From Mesonia maritima (lineage in GTDB: Bacteria > Bacteroidota > Bacteroidia > Flavobacteriales > Flavobacteriaceae): DNA of 64,000 nucleotides. Where the stretch lies: positions 142,772 through 206,771 of the forward strand of contig NZ_JBHLUA010000004.1 in assembly GCF_042433895.1 (NCBI RefSeq). Direction: 5' to 3'. The position numbers and the translations under genes are program-made. Positions 34,441 to 43,805 of this stretch are shown here, one piece after another (the stretch's first letter is position 1; every line of letters starts with the position of its first letter). Below the pieces are notes generated by a model. It was given only the letters and a program-made list of their open reading frames with translations. It had not been told where the DNA came from and made no database searches.

Positions 34441-34675
34441 AGCTTTACGGTTTTAGATTAGTAATTTTTCTTAAACGATAGGATAATATTCGGAAATTTA
34501 TACGGATTAGTTAAAAGGAATAATTTTATTTAGTTTAAATGTTTAAAAAATTAGATATAATGTAATTGTATTTTAAGGTAATAGTTTCGTAAAATAAATC
34601 TGTGATTACAGTTTCTTTTGAAATCTTGCTTTGAATATTTTAAAAAACTTAATTTTACAAGAAAATAAAAATACT
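34441..34675. promoter_or_regulatory. divergent A+T-rich region between asnB and menB
   Basis: A 235-bp gap without a gene. It must hold the promoters of both asnB (minus) and menB (plus). The only near-match to TAnnTTTG that I see is TAGTTTCG (34582-34589, plus strand, one mismatch); the rest is featureless A+T-rich sequence. Confidence 0.3.
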
Positions 34676-35515
34676 ATGAACGAAATAAAGTGGGAAACCG
34701 CCAAAGAATACGAAGATATCACCTATAAAAAATCTAACGGAGTAGCGCGAATCGCATTTAACAGACCTGATGTGAGAAATGCTTTTCGTCCTAAAACAAC
34801 TTCAGAATTATACGATGCTTTTTACGATGCGCAAGAAGATACCTCAATAGGTGTAGTTTTACTTTCAGCTGAAGGACCTTCTTCAAAAGACGGAAAATGG
34901 GCGTTTTGTAGTGGTGGCGATCAAAAAGCACGCGGAAAAGAAGGTTATGTTGGAGATGATGGTTACCATCGTTTAAATATTTTAGAAGTTCAGCGTTTAA
35001 TTCGGTTTATGCCAAAAGTTGTTATTGCGGTAGTTCCCGGTTGGGCTGTTGGTGGCGGACATAGTTTACACGTAGTTTGCGATATGACCTTGGCAAGTAA
35101 AGAACACGCGATTTTTAAACAAACCGATGCCGATGTTACAAGTTTTGATGGTGGTTACGGTTCTGCATATTTAGCGAAAATGATAGGGCAGAAAAAAGCG
35201 CGCGAGATTTTTTTCCTCGGAAGAAATTATTCAGCTCAAGAAGCTTTTGAAATGGGAATGGTGAACGAAGTGATTCCGCATACCGATTTGGAAGATACAG
35301 CTTACGAATGGGCGCAAGAAATTTTAAAGAAATCACCAATTTCTATAAAAATGCTAAAGTTCGCTATGAATTTAACCGACGACGGAATGGTCGGTCAACA
35401 AGTTTTTGCGGGAGAAGCAACACGATTGGCGTATATGACCGATGAAGCGAAAGAGGGAAGAAACGCGTTTTTAGAAAAGCGTCAACCAAATTTTGATAAA
35501 AAATGGATTCCATAG
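34676..35515 (+). CDS. menB: 1,4-dihydroxy-2-naphthoyl-CoA synthase
   Basis: A 279-residue crotonase-fold enzyme that cyclises O-succinylbenzoyl-CoA in menaquinone synthesis. Diagnostic segments are IAFNRPDVRNAFRPKT, WAFCSGGDQKARG, VVPGWAVGGGHSLHVVCD, ADVTSFDGGYGSAYLA (MenB-specific) and YMTDEAKEGRNAFLEKR. A longer frame starts at a TTG 45 bases upstream, but the ATG at 34676 agrees with known MenB N-termini. Its stop overlaps the start of the PH-domain gene. It is separated from menF-menD by 4 kb, so men genes are split within this region. Confidence 0.95.
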   Translation: MNEIKWETAKEYEDITYKKSNGVARIAFNRPDVRNAFRPKTTSELYDAFYDAQEDTSIGVVLLSAEGPSSKDGKWAFCSGGDQKARGKEGYVGDDGYHRLNILEVQRLIRFMPKVVIAVVPGWAVGGGHSLHVVCDMTLASKEHAIFKQTDADVTSFDGGYGSAYLAKMIGQKKAREIFFLGRNYSAQEAFEMGMVNEVIPHTDLEDTAYEWAQEILKKSPISIKMLKFAMNLTDDGMVGQQVFAGEATRLAYMTDEAKEGRNAFLEKRQPNFDKKWIP

Positions 35516-36036
35516 AAAATTCAGCTTTTACAAATCGCGCCATCGCTATTGAAGAATTGCCGGCTTACGAAGAATTATCCTTCAATTCGGTTTCAATAAA
35601 ACAACGTACAAAAGGTTTTATTCAAGTAAGTATATTTTTATTTATTTGTTTAATCGGCTTAGGTTTTGGCTTTTATTTTGAAATGCCTGAAATATTATTT
35701 TACATCGCGATTCCTATTATAAGTTTTATCTCTTTATTTAGTTATATAAATATATTTTTATTGCAGAAAACCTATGGTTATGCGTTAAGAGAAAAAGATA
35801 TTATCTATAAACGCGGTTACATCACGCAAAAAACAACCATTGTTCCTTTTAATAGAATTCAACATGTCTCGACTTCTCGCGGATTCATAGATAAAATTTT
35901 AGGAATTGCTAATTTAAAGATTTTTACAGCTGGCGGTCACGGAAGCGATATAAAAATTCCGGGTTTAATGCCCGATCTTGCTCAAAAATTGAAGGAAGCA
36001 GTTGCTAAGAAAGTTAGTTTAGAAGATGAACAATAA
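35503..36036 (+). CDS. bacterial PH-domain membrane protein (YdbS-like)
   Basis: A 177-residue protein: a short cytoplasmic N-terminus, two membrane helices (about 43-65 and 68-90), then a bPH2 domain (PF03703) with LREKDIIYKRGYITQKTTIV and PFNRIQHVSTSRGFIDKI, followed by LGIANLKIFTAGG. YdbS/YdbT pairs are known in Bacillus, where they affect resistance to bacteriocins; the Bacteroidota role is unknown. It overlaps both menB (13 bases) and the next gene (11 bases), a tight translational coupling. ATG start. Confidence 0.85.
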   Translation: MDSIENSAFTNRAIAIEELPAYEELSFNSVSIKQRTKGFIQVSIFLFICLIGLGFGFYFEMPEILFYIAIPIISFISLFSYINIFLLQKTYGYALREKDIIYKRGYITQKTTIVPFNRIQHVSTSRGFIDKILGIANLKIFTAGGHGSDIKIPGLMPDLAQKLKEAVAKKVSLEDEQ

Positions 36037-37555
36037 AGCTTTTGAAATTCCACAGCGCCAATCTACGATTGGGGTTTTATTTATATTTCTTACTACTCTC
36101 TATAAAATTGCACGAGGTTTATGGATTTTCTTTGCGTACATTCTTTTTAAAGGAGTAACTAAAGAAGGCGTTTATATTTTATGGGGATTATTGTTTGTGG
36201 CTATTTTAAGCTTACTATTCAGTATCTTAAATTACCGAAATTTTAAATTTCATATTAATTACAAGAGTAAAGAATTTGTATTAGAAAAAGGAGTTCTATC
36301 TACAGAATTAATTAATATTCCGTTCGATAAAATTCAACAAGTTTATTTTAAACGTTCACTGCTACAACAAATTATAAATGTTTATAGTGTCGTTGTAGAT
36401 ACCGCCGGAAGCAGTAAAAAGGAAATTAATATCAAAGCACTTTCTCGAGAAAAAGCCAATAGTTTACGAGAAATTTTAATGGAATTAGCAGAAGCTGAAA
36501 CCGAAGAAAATCAATTTATTTCTGAAGAAAAAGAAGCAACCGCTAAGGAAGAAAGAAAATCAGTTTCTTGGACGTATAAACTTACACTTTCCTCACTCAT
36601 AAAAATCGGTTTAACCTCTAATTACATTCGCGGAATTTGGCTTTTACTCATTTTTCTTACCACTATTCAAAATGAATTGAATTCCTTACCTGAAGGAAAA
36701 ATCTATGTAGATAAAGCTTTTGATTATTTGGAAAATAATTTTAGCGAAATTCTTCAAATTTATGCGGTTTTATTTTTCTTTTTGCTAGTAATGTTCGTTT
36801 TGGGAATTTTTATAACTTTTGTTGAAGTTTTTATAAAATATTACGGACTAGAGCTTACGCAAACCCACGATACGCTCGATTTACAAATGGGATTAAAAAC
36901 CAATACGCGAACTTCTCTTAAACCCAAAAGAGTTCAATTATTAAAAGAAAATACAAACCCAATTCAGAAATATTTAAATTTATATGAAGTTCAACTTTCG
37001 GTTGCAAGTAGTGAAGATACGCTAAACAAAAACACCATAAAAATTCCGGGTTTACGAAAAGAACACCTCCACAAAATAAATTATTTTCTATATAAAAAGG
37101 AAGAAGAAAATTTTACAATTTATAAACCGAACATTATTTGGCTGTTCCGTAATCTTTATTTAACAATACTTCCTGTATTTGTAATTTTAATCGGTGTCAA
37201 TTATTTTTTTGAATGGTTAAACTGGTGGAATATAGCAAGCATTCTCATGTTCTACGGAATTTTAGTCGGCATATTTCAATACCTCGCTTACAACAAAACA
37301 TCGTTACGTATTTCAGCTAATTTTATTGAAAAAAAATCTGGCGTTTGGAACCAAACCATCGAGCGTTTAGAACTGTATAAATTACAATCGGTTACCGTAA
37401 AACAGCCCTTTTGGTACAAAAAGCGAGATTTATATAATGTGGTATTTCATACAGCCGGTGGCGATTTAGCTTATCGCGCTTTACCTGCTGAAATTTTAAA
37501 AGAAATGAATTACAGTTTATACAAAATAGAAACATCCACGAAAGCGTGGATGTAA
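36026..37555 (+). CDS. bacterial PH-domain membrane protein (YdbT-like)
   Basis: A 509-residue membrane protein with three bPH2-type repeats: NYKSKEFVLEKGVLSTELINI with PFDKIQQVYFKRSLLQQIINV; a middle copy with LELTQTHDTLDLQMGL and KPKRVQLLKE; and a C-terminal copy with ANFIEKKSGVWNQTIERLEL and YKLQSVTVKQPFWYKKRDL. Membrane helix pairs precede each copy (near 28-60, 190-280 and 370-410). It pairs with the preceding YdbS-like protein. The final codons and stop form part of a strong inverted repeat. Confidence 0.85.
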   Translation: MNNKAFEIPQRQSTIGVLFIFLTTLYKIARGLWIFFAYILFKGVTKEGVYILWGLLFVAILSLLFSILNYRNFKFHINYKSKEFVLEKGVLSTELINIPFDKIQQVYFKRSLLQQIINVYSVVVDTAGSSKKEINIKALSREKANSLREILMELAEAETEENQFISEEKEATAKEERKSVSWTYKLTLSSLIKIGLTSNYIRGIWLLLIFLTTIQNELNSLPEGKIYVDKAFDYLENNFSEILQIYAVLFFFLLVMFVLGIFITFVEVFIKYYGLELTQTHDTLDLQMGLKTNTRTSLKPKRVQLLKENTNPIQKYLNLYEVQLSVASSEDTLNKNTIKIPGLRKEHLHKINYFLYKKEEENFTIYKPNIIWLFRNLYLTILPVFVILIGVNYFFEWLNWWNIASILMFYGILVGIFQYLAYNKTSLRISANFIEKKSGVWNQTIERLELYKLQSVTVKQPFWYKKRDLYNVVFHTAGGDLAYRALPAEILKEMNYSLYKIETSTKAWM

Positions 37556-37563
37556 TCTATTTT
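37523..37563. terminator. symmetrical hairpin overlapping a stop codon, probable bidirectional terminator
   Basis: Arms AAAATAGA-A-ACATCCACG (37523-37540) and CGTGGATGT-AA-TCTATTTT (37545-37563) are reverse complements apart from a one-base bulge, around an AAAG loop. The hairpin contains the last codons and the TAA of the YdbT-like gene and sits before the convergent E1 gene's stop at 37582, so it can serve both directions. Confidence 0.65.
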
Positions 37564-37581
37564 ATGGATGAGTTTCAAAAA

Positions 37582-40002
37582 TTATCCTATCGCAGGAAAT
37601 TTTGAAGGATTTACTTCATTAAAAATTTCGTAAACCTTTTCAAAAATATCTTCAGCAGAAGGTTTAGAGAAATAATCTCCATCGGTTCCGTAAGCGGGTC
37701 TATGAGCTTTTGCTGTTAAGGTTTGCGGTTTACTATCTAAATGAAGGTAAGCGTTTTGATTATCTAAAATTTCAGATAAAATATACGCTGAAGCTCCACC
37801 TGGAACATCTTCGTCGATGACTAATAAACGGTTTGTTTTAGCCACACTTTTTACAATATCATGATTTCTATCGAAAGGTAACAAGGTTTGTACATCAATA
37901 ATTTCAGCTTCAATACCTACCTGTGCTAAATCTCTAGCTGCTTCTTCAATAATTCTTAAGGTTGAACCGTAAGAAACCAAAGTGATGTCCTTTCCTTCGC
38001 GAATTGTCTCTACCACACCTAAAGGAGTTCTAAATTCCCCTAAATTATTAGGCATTTTTTCCTTTAATCGGTAACCATTTAAACATTCTACAATTAAACC
38101 CGGTTCATCGCCTTCTAAAAGTGTATTGTAAAAACCGGCAGCTTTGGTCATATTTCTTGGTACAGCAATATGAATACCGCGTAATAAATGCGTAATTCCA
38201 CCCATTGGCGATCCACTATGCCAAATTCCTTCCAATCGGTGACCACGAGTTCTTACAATCAGCGGCGCTTTTTGTTTTCCTTTGGTTCGGTAATGAAGTG
38301 TTGCCAAATCATCACTCATAATTTGTAAGGCATAAAGAATGTAATCTAAATACTGAATTTCAGCAATAGGTCGAAGTCCGCGCATTGCCATTCCAATTCC
38401 TTGTCCTAAAATGGTAGCTTCACGAATTCCTGCGTCAGAAACACGGAATTCACCATATTTATCTTGCATTCCTTCTAAACCTTGATTTACATCACCAATA
38501 TCTCCGGTATCTTCACCAAAAATTAAAGTTTCAGGTTTGTTTTCAAAAATCTTATCGAAGTTATCACGCAAAACTAATCTTCCATCAACTTCTTCAGCAT
38601 CGTCGTCATAACTTGGTTTTACTTCTTCAATATTTAAAGCAGACCATTCGCTTTGGCTATATAAATGACTGCTATATTCTGGTTGAGTAATTTCTTTAAA
38701 GTTGCTAATCCAATTTTGCAATTCTGTTTTAGCTGAAGAATCTTCATTAATTACATAGCGAAGTGCTTTTCTAGCGGTACGTAATACTTCAAATTTTTGA
38801 ACATTTTTTATTTCTGAAAGTTCTTTTTTCAGCTGATTTATGAAGTTTTTATTTTCACTACTTTCAGCTAAATCATTCAGTAAAGTAATTACTTTTTTCT
38901 GTTCTTTTTTCGGCTGATCTCCAAAAGCATTCCAGGCTGCTTTTTTGCCTTCTCTAACTTCTTTTTTAGCCTCTTTTTCAATTTCGGCAAGTTCTTCTTC
39001 CGTGGCAATGTCGCTTTCTAACATCCATTGACGCATTTGCGCATTACAATCGTATTCTTTTTCCCATTCTAAGCGCTCTTTACTTTTGTATCGCTCATGA
39101 GATCCTGAAGTTGAATGACCTTGGGGTTGCGTAAGTTGAACCACATGAATTAAAACCGGAATGTGTTTTTCTCTCGAAATTTCGCCAGCTTTTTCATAAG
39201 TTTCCATTAAGCTAGGATAATCCCAACCGTTTACCACCATAATTTCGTAACCGTCATTATCTTCATCACGTTGGAAACCTTTTACGATTTCAGAAATATT
39301 TTCTTTGGTAGTTTGGTATTTAGCAGGAACAGAAATACCGTATTCATCATCCCAAACACTAATTACCATAGGTACTTGCATAACGCCGGCAGCGTTTAAC
39401 GTTTCCCAGAATAAACCTTCACTTGTACTAGCGTTCCCAATTGTCCCCCAAGCAACTTCATTTCCTTTTACTGAAAATTTATTGGCTTCGATAATTCCAT
39501 CTACATTTCTGTAAATTTTAGAAGCTTGTGCTAACCCAAGTAACCGTGGCATTTGTCCGGCAGTTGGAGAAATATCTGCACTTGAATTGGGTTGTTCGGT
39601 TAAATTTTTCCAACTTCCGTCTTCATTTAAACTATGCGTTCCGAAATGACCGCCCATTTGTCTTCCGCCGGCCATTGGTTCGTGTTCAATATCGGTATTG
39701 GCGTACAATCCTGCGAAAAATTCTTGCACGGATAATAAGCCTAACGCCATCATAAAAGTTTGATCTCTATAATAACCTGAACGGAAATCTCCGTTTTTAA
39801 ATGCTTTTGCTAAAGCTAATTGCGGAACTTCTTTTCCATCTCCAAAAATACCGAATTTAGCTTTTCCGGTAAGTACTTCGCGACGTCCCAAAAGACTACA
39901 TTCTCTACTAATTACAGCGGTTTTGTAATCTTCGATTACTTGCTGTTTAAAATCTTCAAATGAAATATCTTTATTCTTAACTTGTGTTTCTGTATCCTGC
40001 AT
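37582..40002 (-). CDS. fused 2-oxoacid dehydrogenase E1 alpha/beta component
   Basis: An 806-residue fusion of an E1-alpha-like half (about 1-400) and an E1-beta half (about 470-806), which decarboxylates a branched-chain or related 2-oxoacid with ThDP. The alpha half has YYRDQTFMMALGLL, GRQMGGHFG, GNASTSEGLFWETLNAAGV (189-207) and VWDDEYGIS (216-224). The beta half has FGEDTGDIGDVNQGLEGM, VSDAGIREATILGQGIGMA, RGHRLEGIWHSGSPMGG and DVQTLLPFD. In canonical E1-alpha proteins the two Mg-ligand motifs are GDG/GEG and NN; here they read GN and DD. A TTG-based longer frame is rejected because the promoter lies inside it. Confidence 0.9.
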   Translation of the reverse strand: MQDTETQVKNKDISFEDFKQQVIEDYKTAVISRECSLLGRREVLTGKAKFGIFGDGKEVPQLALAKAFKNGDFRSGYYRDQTFMMALGLLSVQEFFAGLYANTDIEHEPMAGGRQMGGHFGTHSLNEDGSWKNLTEQPNSSADISPTAGQMPRLLGLAQASKIYRNVDGIIEANKFSVKGNEVAWGTIGNASTSEGLFWETLNAAGVMQVPMVISVWDDEYGISVPAKYQTTKENISEIVKGFQRDEDNDGYEIMVVNGWDYPSLMETYEKAGEISREKHIPVLIHVVQLTQPQGHSTSGSHERYKSKERLEWEKEYDCNAQMRQWMLESDIATEEELAEIEKEAKKEVREGKKAAWNAFGDQPKKEQKKVITLLNDLAESSENKNFINQLKKELSEIKNVQKFEVLRTARKALRYVINEDSSAKTELQNWISNFKEITQPEYSSHLYSQSEWSALNIEEVKPSYDDDAEEVDGRLVLRDNFDKIFENKPETLIFGEDTGDIGDVNQGLEGMQDKYGEFRVSDAGIREATILGQGIGMAMRGLRPIAEIQYLDYILYALQIMSDDLATLHYRTKGKQKAPLIVRTRGHRLEGIWHSGSPMGGITHLLRGIHIAVPRNMTKAAGFYNTLLEGDEPGLIVECLNGYRLKEKMPNNLGEFRTPLGVVETIREGKDITLVSYGSTLRIIEEAARDLAQVGIEAEIIDVQTLLPFDRNHDIVKSVAKTNRLLVIDEDVPGGASAYILSEILDNQNAYLHLDSKPQTLTAKAHRPAYGTDGDYFSKPSAEDIFEKVYEIFNEVNPSKFPAIG

Positions 40003-40025
40003 GAGTATTTCTTTTTTCGTGGTAG

Positions 40026-40056
40026 CGAAGATACTAAAAATCACTCGAAATGTCAA
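40026..40056 (-). promoter_or_regulatory. putative promoter TTG-N20-TATCTTCG
   Basis: On the minus strand TTG (40056-40054), a 20-base spacer and TATCTTCG (40033-40026, one mismatch to TAnnTTTG) lie 24 bases before the ATG at 40002. The TTG that would start a longer frame is then the -33 element. Confidence 0.5.
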
Positions 40057-40176
40057 TTAAAAATAGGAGGGAGGTTTGAGTTTTTTGAAGTTAAATGCAT
40101 TTTTAATTGAATAATCTGTAATTTATTCAGCTTTAAATGAAAATACTTAATTATTCTGTAAATTTTTGCGAATATT

Positions 40177-42999
40177 TTAATACCAACGTCTGGTAAATAA
40201 TTTTAGTAACGTATTTATGTCTAAAGAAACGATAAAGCGAATTTTTTGATCGTAATTGGGCTGATCAATCTCCCAACCGAGATTGGAATAGACCGGAAAA
40301 AATAATTCAAAATAATCTTGTACTAAACTTACGCGAACTCCAGAATCGTATAAAAATTTAGCCTTGTTACCGCTATTTTTTACCAAACCAACATCGCCAT
40401 AAGCGTGAATCCAATTCCACATCGTGAAACTGGAATTTAAACTGGTAATCCATTGATTGGCAAATTCGGGTTGAAGTTGCGATTTAAATCCGCCTTCTGC
40501 TTCAATATATTGCTGACTGAATAAACCTTCGCTTTCACTTCTTCCGTAGTAATTATAATCAAATAAATAATCGGTTGGGCGATCTAAAGCAAAGCTGAAA
40601 TAATCTGAATTTTTACTATCGTTAAATAGAAAAGCACCGGCGAAAAAGCGAAATTCTAACTGGCGATTGTTTAAAAATAATTTTCGCCATTTCGATTCAA
40701 ACGAAAGTTTACTAAATTTTTTTGCGATTTGATAGTCAAAAGAAGCAGTAAAATAATCTGCAAAATTTTGGTTGCTATAATTATACTGTAAATTAAAAAC
40801 GCTATAATCGGGTTCATCTACCGGATTAGTAGCCGCACGATCTCTAAAAACATTTACGCTTCTAATTCCAATGGCTTGTTTTTCGTTATCGCGTAAATAA
40901 GGATTTCTAAAATAAATATTGAAAAAGGGCGTGACTTTATGGTAATATAAATCTTGCGCATATGAATAACGTGTTCCGCTAAAACCGTACTGAACAGCGT
41001 TCATTTTCTGATTTTTGTATTGATGAACATTGCTTATAGAAGCAGAACCAACCAACGCGCCACTTGTAAAACCATATTTTGGAGCGATTTTGTAATTGAA
41101 ATTTCGACGTAAAATACTTTTGTTATAAAGTTTTGGACCAATTGTTAATCCATCATATAAATTGTAGTCGAATTCGGGAATGATAAAAAATTGTTGATAC
41201 GCGGGATCTTCAACATCATCTAATAATCTGAATTGTATGGGTTTGTGTAATAAAGTTGTTACACGATGGTAATTATTTCTTCGGTTAATTTCAGGAATTA
41301 CGCCATCGTGATTTAGAGCTAAGCGGTCGATTTCATCACGCGGAATGGTGACTTTTTTTATTCCGTTTACATCTTCAATCCAATATTTAGCGACGATGGA
41401 ATCATTTTTTAATCCGAATAACGAGACAGGTAATTTATTGGGATATTTATTTATAATTACAACTGAAAGCGAATCTTCAGTTTTCTTAACTTCTGATATT
41501 TTAAAATCGATAAAATTGTTGGAAGGAACAAAATCTGTAAAAAACCAATCGATATTTTTAGAAGTATTTTTTTTCAGAATACGTTCGAAATCTTCAGGGT
41601 GAACGGGTTTTAATGTATAATCTACGTAAAATTCTTTAATGCTTTTTTGAAGGGTAGAATCGGCTAAAAAATTATCGATATAATTAAAACCCAGTCCGGC
41701 TTTATATGGGTTGGCAATATTTTTATTGAATTTTACCAACGAATCTTGCGGCGTGGTTAAAGCTTGATCTAAATTTAATCGCGCCATATTCATAAATAAA
41801 TAGTGGTAGCGATCATTAAATTCTAAATCGGCTAAATGGAACCAACGTAACCCAATTATTTCGCTAAAGCTGCCAATTAATTTTACATCATCATAATAGG
41901 TTTTTACATATTCCATCATCAAGTAAATATGGATAGCATCAACTAACCATTTTTCTTCACGCGGATTTAGTAAAAGTGTTGTGTTTAAATATTTTTTGGT
42001 AATCGTTTTTAAAAGTTTAATATCATATTGAAAACCATCTGGAAACGGACGAATAAATCGTGGTAATTGATTAAAACCGTAAACCGGGCTTTGATCATAA
42101 TCTTCTTCTGAAACTACAATTTTATCATACGGATATTTGCCTAATTTTTCTTCTAAAAAATCAACCGCACGATCTAAGGTTAATTCTTTTAATTCAGTTT
42201 TAATATCGTTGTCTTGAATATTGCTTACAACTTCAAGATCATCAATTTTATAGGTTTCAAAAAAATCATTTTCTAAAACATACAGCGATAGATCAATTCT
42301 GTCTTTCCCGGTAAGAGAAACTTTCTTCGTTTCAGAATCAATTAAAGTAGGTTCGCTAACATCTAAATTTGAAATCACATTATAAGCGAGTGGAACTCTT
42401 AAATCGATTGAAAAATCTAACTTCGGAATAAATAAATCGTGCAAATTTTTATGGCTGTAAACATTCCAATCGCCATTATAAACCGCGGGAAGAATCATCC
42501 AATATTTTAATTTGAAAGTACCTTTTCCGTAACCAAATCCGGTAAATTTATCATCGGGAATTTTAATTACATAATTTAATTGAATTTCTGTAGTCTCATT
42601 TGGTAAAAGTGGTTTGGTCAATTCAACTCTAATAACATCAGGCATATTTTCCGGTCTAACCCAACGCATTTTTTGTTGAAGTGAATCTTGAATATTTTCA
42701 ATTATTGTATAGCCTCTTTCATGATCTTTCGCATAATGATATTTTCTATAATAATCTTCAGCAAAGCGTTCGGCTAAAGGCGTTGTTTTCGAGGAAAAGC
42801 TATTTGCCCAATCATTTAAATAAATTTCCTGAAGAGAATTTTCACTTGTATTTTTATATTGAATTTTTTGTGAAAAAGAAAGTGTTTTTTCGCTTACGCT
42901 TAAAGCAGCAGAAGCTTTAATGCTATGTTGTGCGAAGCATTCCGTTCCTAGAAAAATAACCACAAAAAGGGTTAAAAATAATGTGTAGATTATTTTCAA
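40177..42999 (-). CDS. outer-membrane protein with degenerate M1-peptidase-like region and C-terminal beta-barrel
   Basis: A 940-residue protein with a signal peptide (about 1-23, ending CFAQ). Residues 25-260 form a beta-rich domain like the M1 aminopeptidase N-domain. Residues 260-480 look like a thermolysin-like helical domain: VYGFNQLPRF occupies the place of the GxMEN motif and KWLVDAIHIYLMME (350-363) the place of WLNEGFA, but the helix that should carry HExxH reads LLKTITKKYLNTTL, so the zinc site is absent. From about 600 to the end there are alternating aromatic strands, ending in FTRRWY, typical of an outer-membrane barrel. Start is TTG. Activity as a protease is unlikely; role unknown. 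Confidence 0.75.
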   Translation of the reverse strand: MKIIYTLFLTLFVVIFLGTECFAQHSIKASAALSVSEKTLSFSQKIQYKNTSENSLQEIYLNDWANSFSSKTTPLAERFAEDYYRKYHYAKDHERGYTIIENIQDSLQQKMRWVRPENMPDVIRVELTKPLLPNETTEIQLNYVIKIPDDKFTGFGYGKGTFKLKYWMILPAVYNGDWNVYSHKNLHDLFIPKLDFSIDLRVPLAYNVISNLDVSEPTLIDSETKKVSLTGKDRIDLSLYVLENDFFETYKIDDLEVVSNIQDNDIKTELKELTLDRAVDFLEEKLGKYPYDKIVVSEEDYDQSPVYGFNQLPRFIRPFPDGFQYDIKLLKTITKKYLNTTLLLNPREEKWLVDAIHIYLMMEYVKTYYDDVKLIGSFSEIIGLRWFHLADLEFNDRYHYLFMNMARLNLDQALTTPQDSLVKFNKNIANPYKAGLGFNYIDNFLADSTLQKSIKEFYVDYTLKPVHPEDFERILKKNTSKNIDWFFTDFVPSNNFIDFKISEVKKTEDSLSVVIINKYPNKLPVSLFGLKNDSIVAKYWIEDVNGIKKVTIPRDEIDRLALNHDGVIPEINRRNNYHRVTTLLHKPIQFRLLDDVEDPAYQQFFIIPEFDYNLYDGLTIGPKLYNKSILRRNFNYKIAPKYGFTSGALVGSASISNVHQYKNQKMNAVQYGFSGTRYSYAQDLYYHKVTPFFNIYFRNPYLRDNEKQAIGIRSVNVFRDRAATNPVDEPDYSVFNLQYNYSNQNFADYFTASFDYQIAKKFSKLSFESKWRKLFLNNRQLEFRFFAGAFLFNDSKNSDYFSFALDRPTDYLFDYNYYGRSESEGLFSQQYIEAEGGFKSQLQPEFANQWITSLNSSFTMWNWIHAYGDVGLVKNSGNKAKFLYDSGVRVSLVQDYFELFFPVYSNLGWEIDQPNYDQKIRFIVSLDINTLLKLFTRRWY

Positions 43000-43085
43000 A
43001 TTAAAAATTACTTTAAAAACTGGTTGGGAAAGCTTTTTTATGAACCCGAATGTATTACAATTTATTTTATAATAAAGCGATTTAT

Positions 43086-43781
43086 TTAAAAATTAGGACT
43101 TAAATTATATTGGTTGTAAAATTCATCTAAAATCTGAATAACATCATCTTCGGTATCTGCCATTTGTACCAGATGGATATCGCCGGCGCTAATATTTTTA
43201 AAGTTATCTAATAAAGTAGTTTTTACCCAATCGAATAAGCCTTTCCAAAATTCTGAACCGACTAAAATAATCGGAAACTTATCTATTTTATTAGTTTGTA
43301 TTAATGTAATGGCTTCAAATAATTCATCTAAGGTTCCAAAACCGCCTGGCATTACTACAAAACCTTGTGAATATTTAACAAACATTACTTTACGCACAAA
43401 GAAATAATCGAAATCTAAACTTTTATCTTTATCGATAAATGGATTGTCGTGTTGCTCAAACGGTAAATCAATATTCAAACCAACTGAAGTTCCGCCGGCT
43501 AAATGTGCACCTTTGTTACCAGCTTCCATAATTCCGGGTCCGCCACCAGTAATGACACCATAACCGTGTTCTACAATTTTTTCAGCAACACGTGTAGCCA
43601 ATTTGTAATATTTATGTTCAGGATTTGTACGCGCCGAACCGAATATAGAAACACAAGGTCCAATTTCACTCATGCGTTCATAACCGTAGACAAATTCGCT
43701 CATTATTTTAAATAACGCCCAGCTGTCGTTTGTTTTTATTTCGTTCCAGCCTTTGTGGCGTTGATGTTTCATAATGCTCAT
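43086..43781 (-). CDS. LOG family / TIGR00730 Rossmann-fold protein
   Basis: A 231-residue protein with the lysine-decarboxylase-like (LOG) fold. It has VSIFGSARTNPEHKYY, GYGVITGGGPGIMEAGNKGA, DYFFVRKVMFVKYSQGF and the signature VMPGGFGTLDELFEA (PGGxGTxxE). Characterised LOG enzymes are phosphoribohydrolases acting on nucleoside 5'-monophosphates such as cytokinin ribotides; the substrate in Bacteroidota is not established. Two ATGs, 43781 and 43772, are possible starts. It follows uvrA by 24 bases. Confidence 0.9.
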   Translation of the reverse strand: MSIMKHQRHKGWNEIKTNDSWALFKIMSEFVYGYERMSEIGPCVSIFGSARTNPEHKYYKLATRVAEKIVEHGYGVITGGGPGIMEAGNKGAHLAGGTSVGLNIDLPFEQHDNPFIDKDKSLDFDYFFVRKVMFVKYSQGFVVMPGGFGTLDELFEAITLIQTNKIDKFPIILVGSEFWKGLFDWVKTTLLDNFKNISAGDIHLVQMADTEDDVIQILDEFYNQYNLSPNF

Positions 43782-43805
43782 AGATTCGTTCTTTTCAACT
43801 TAAAA

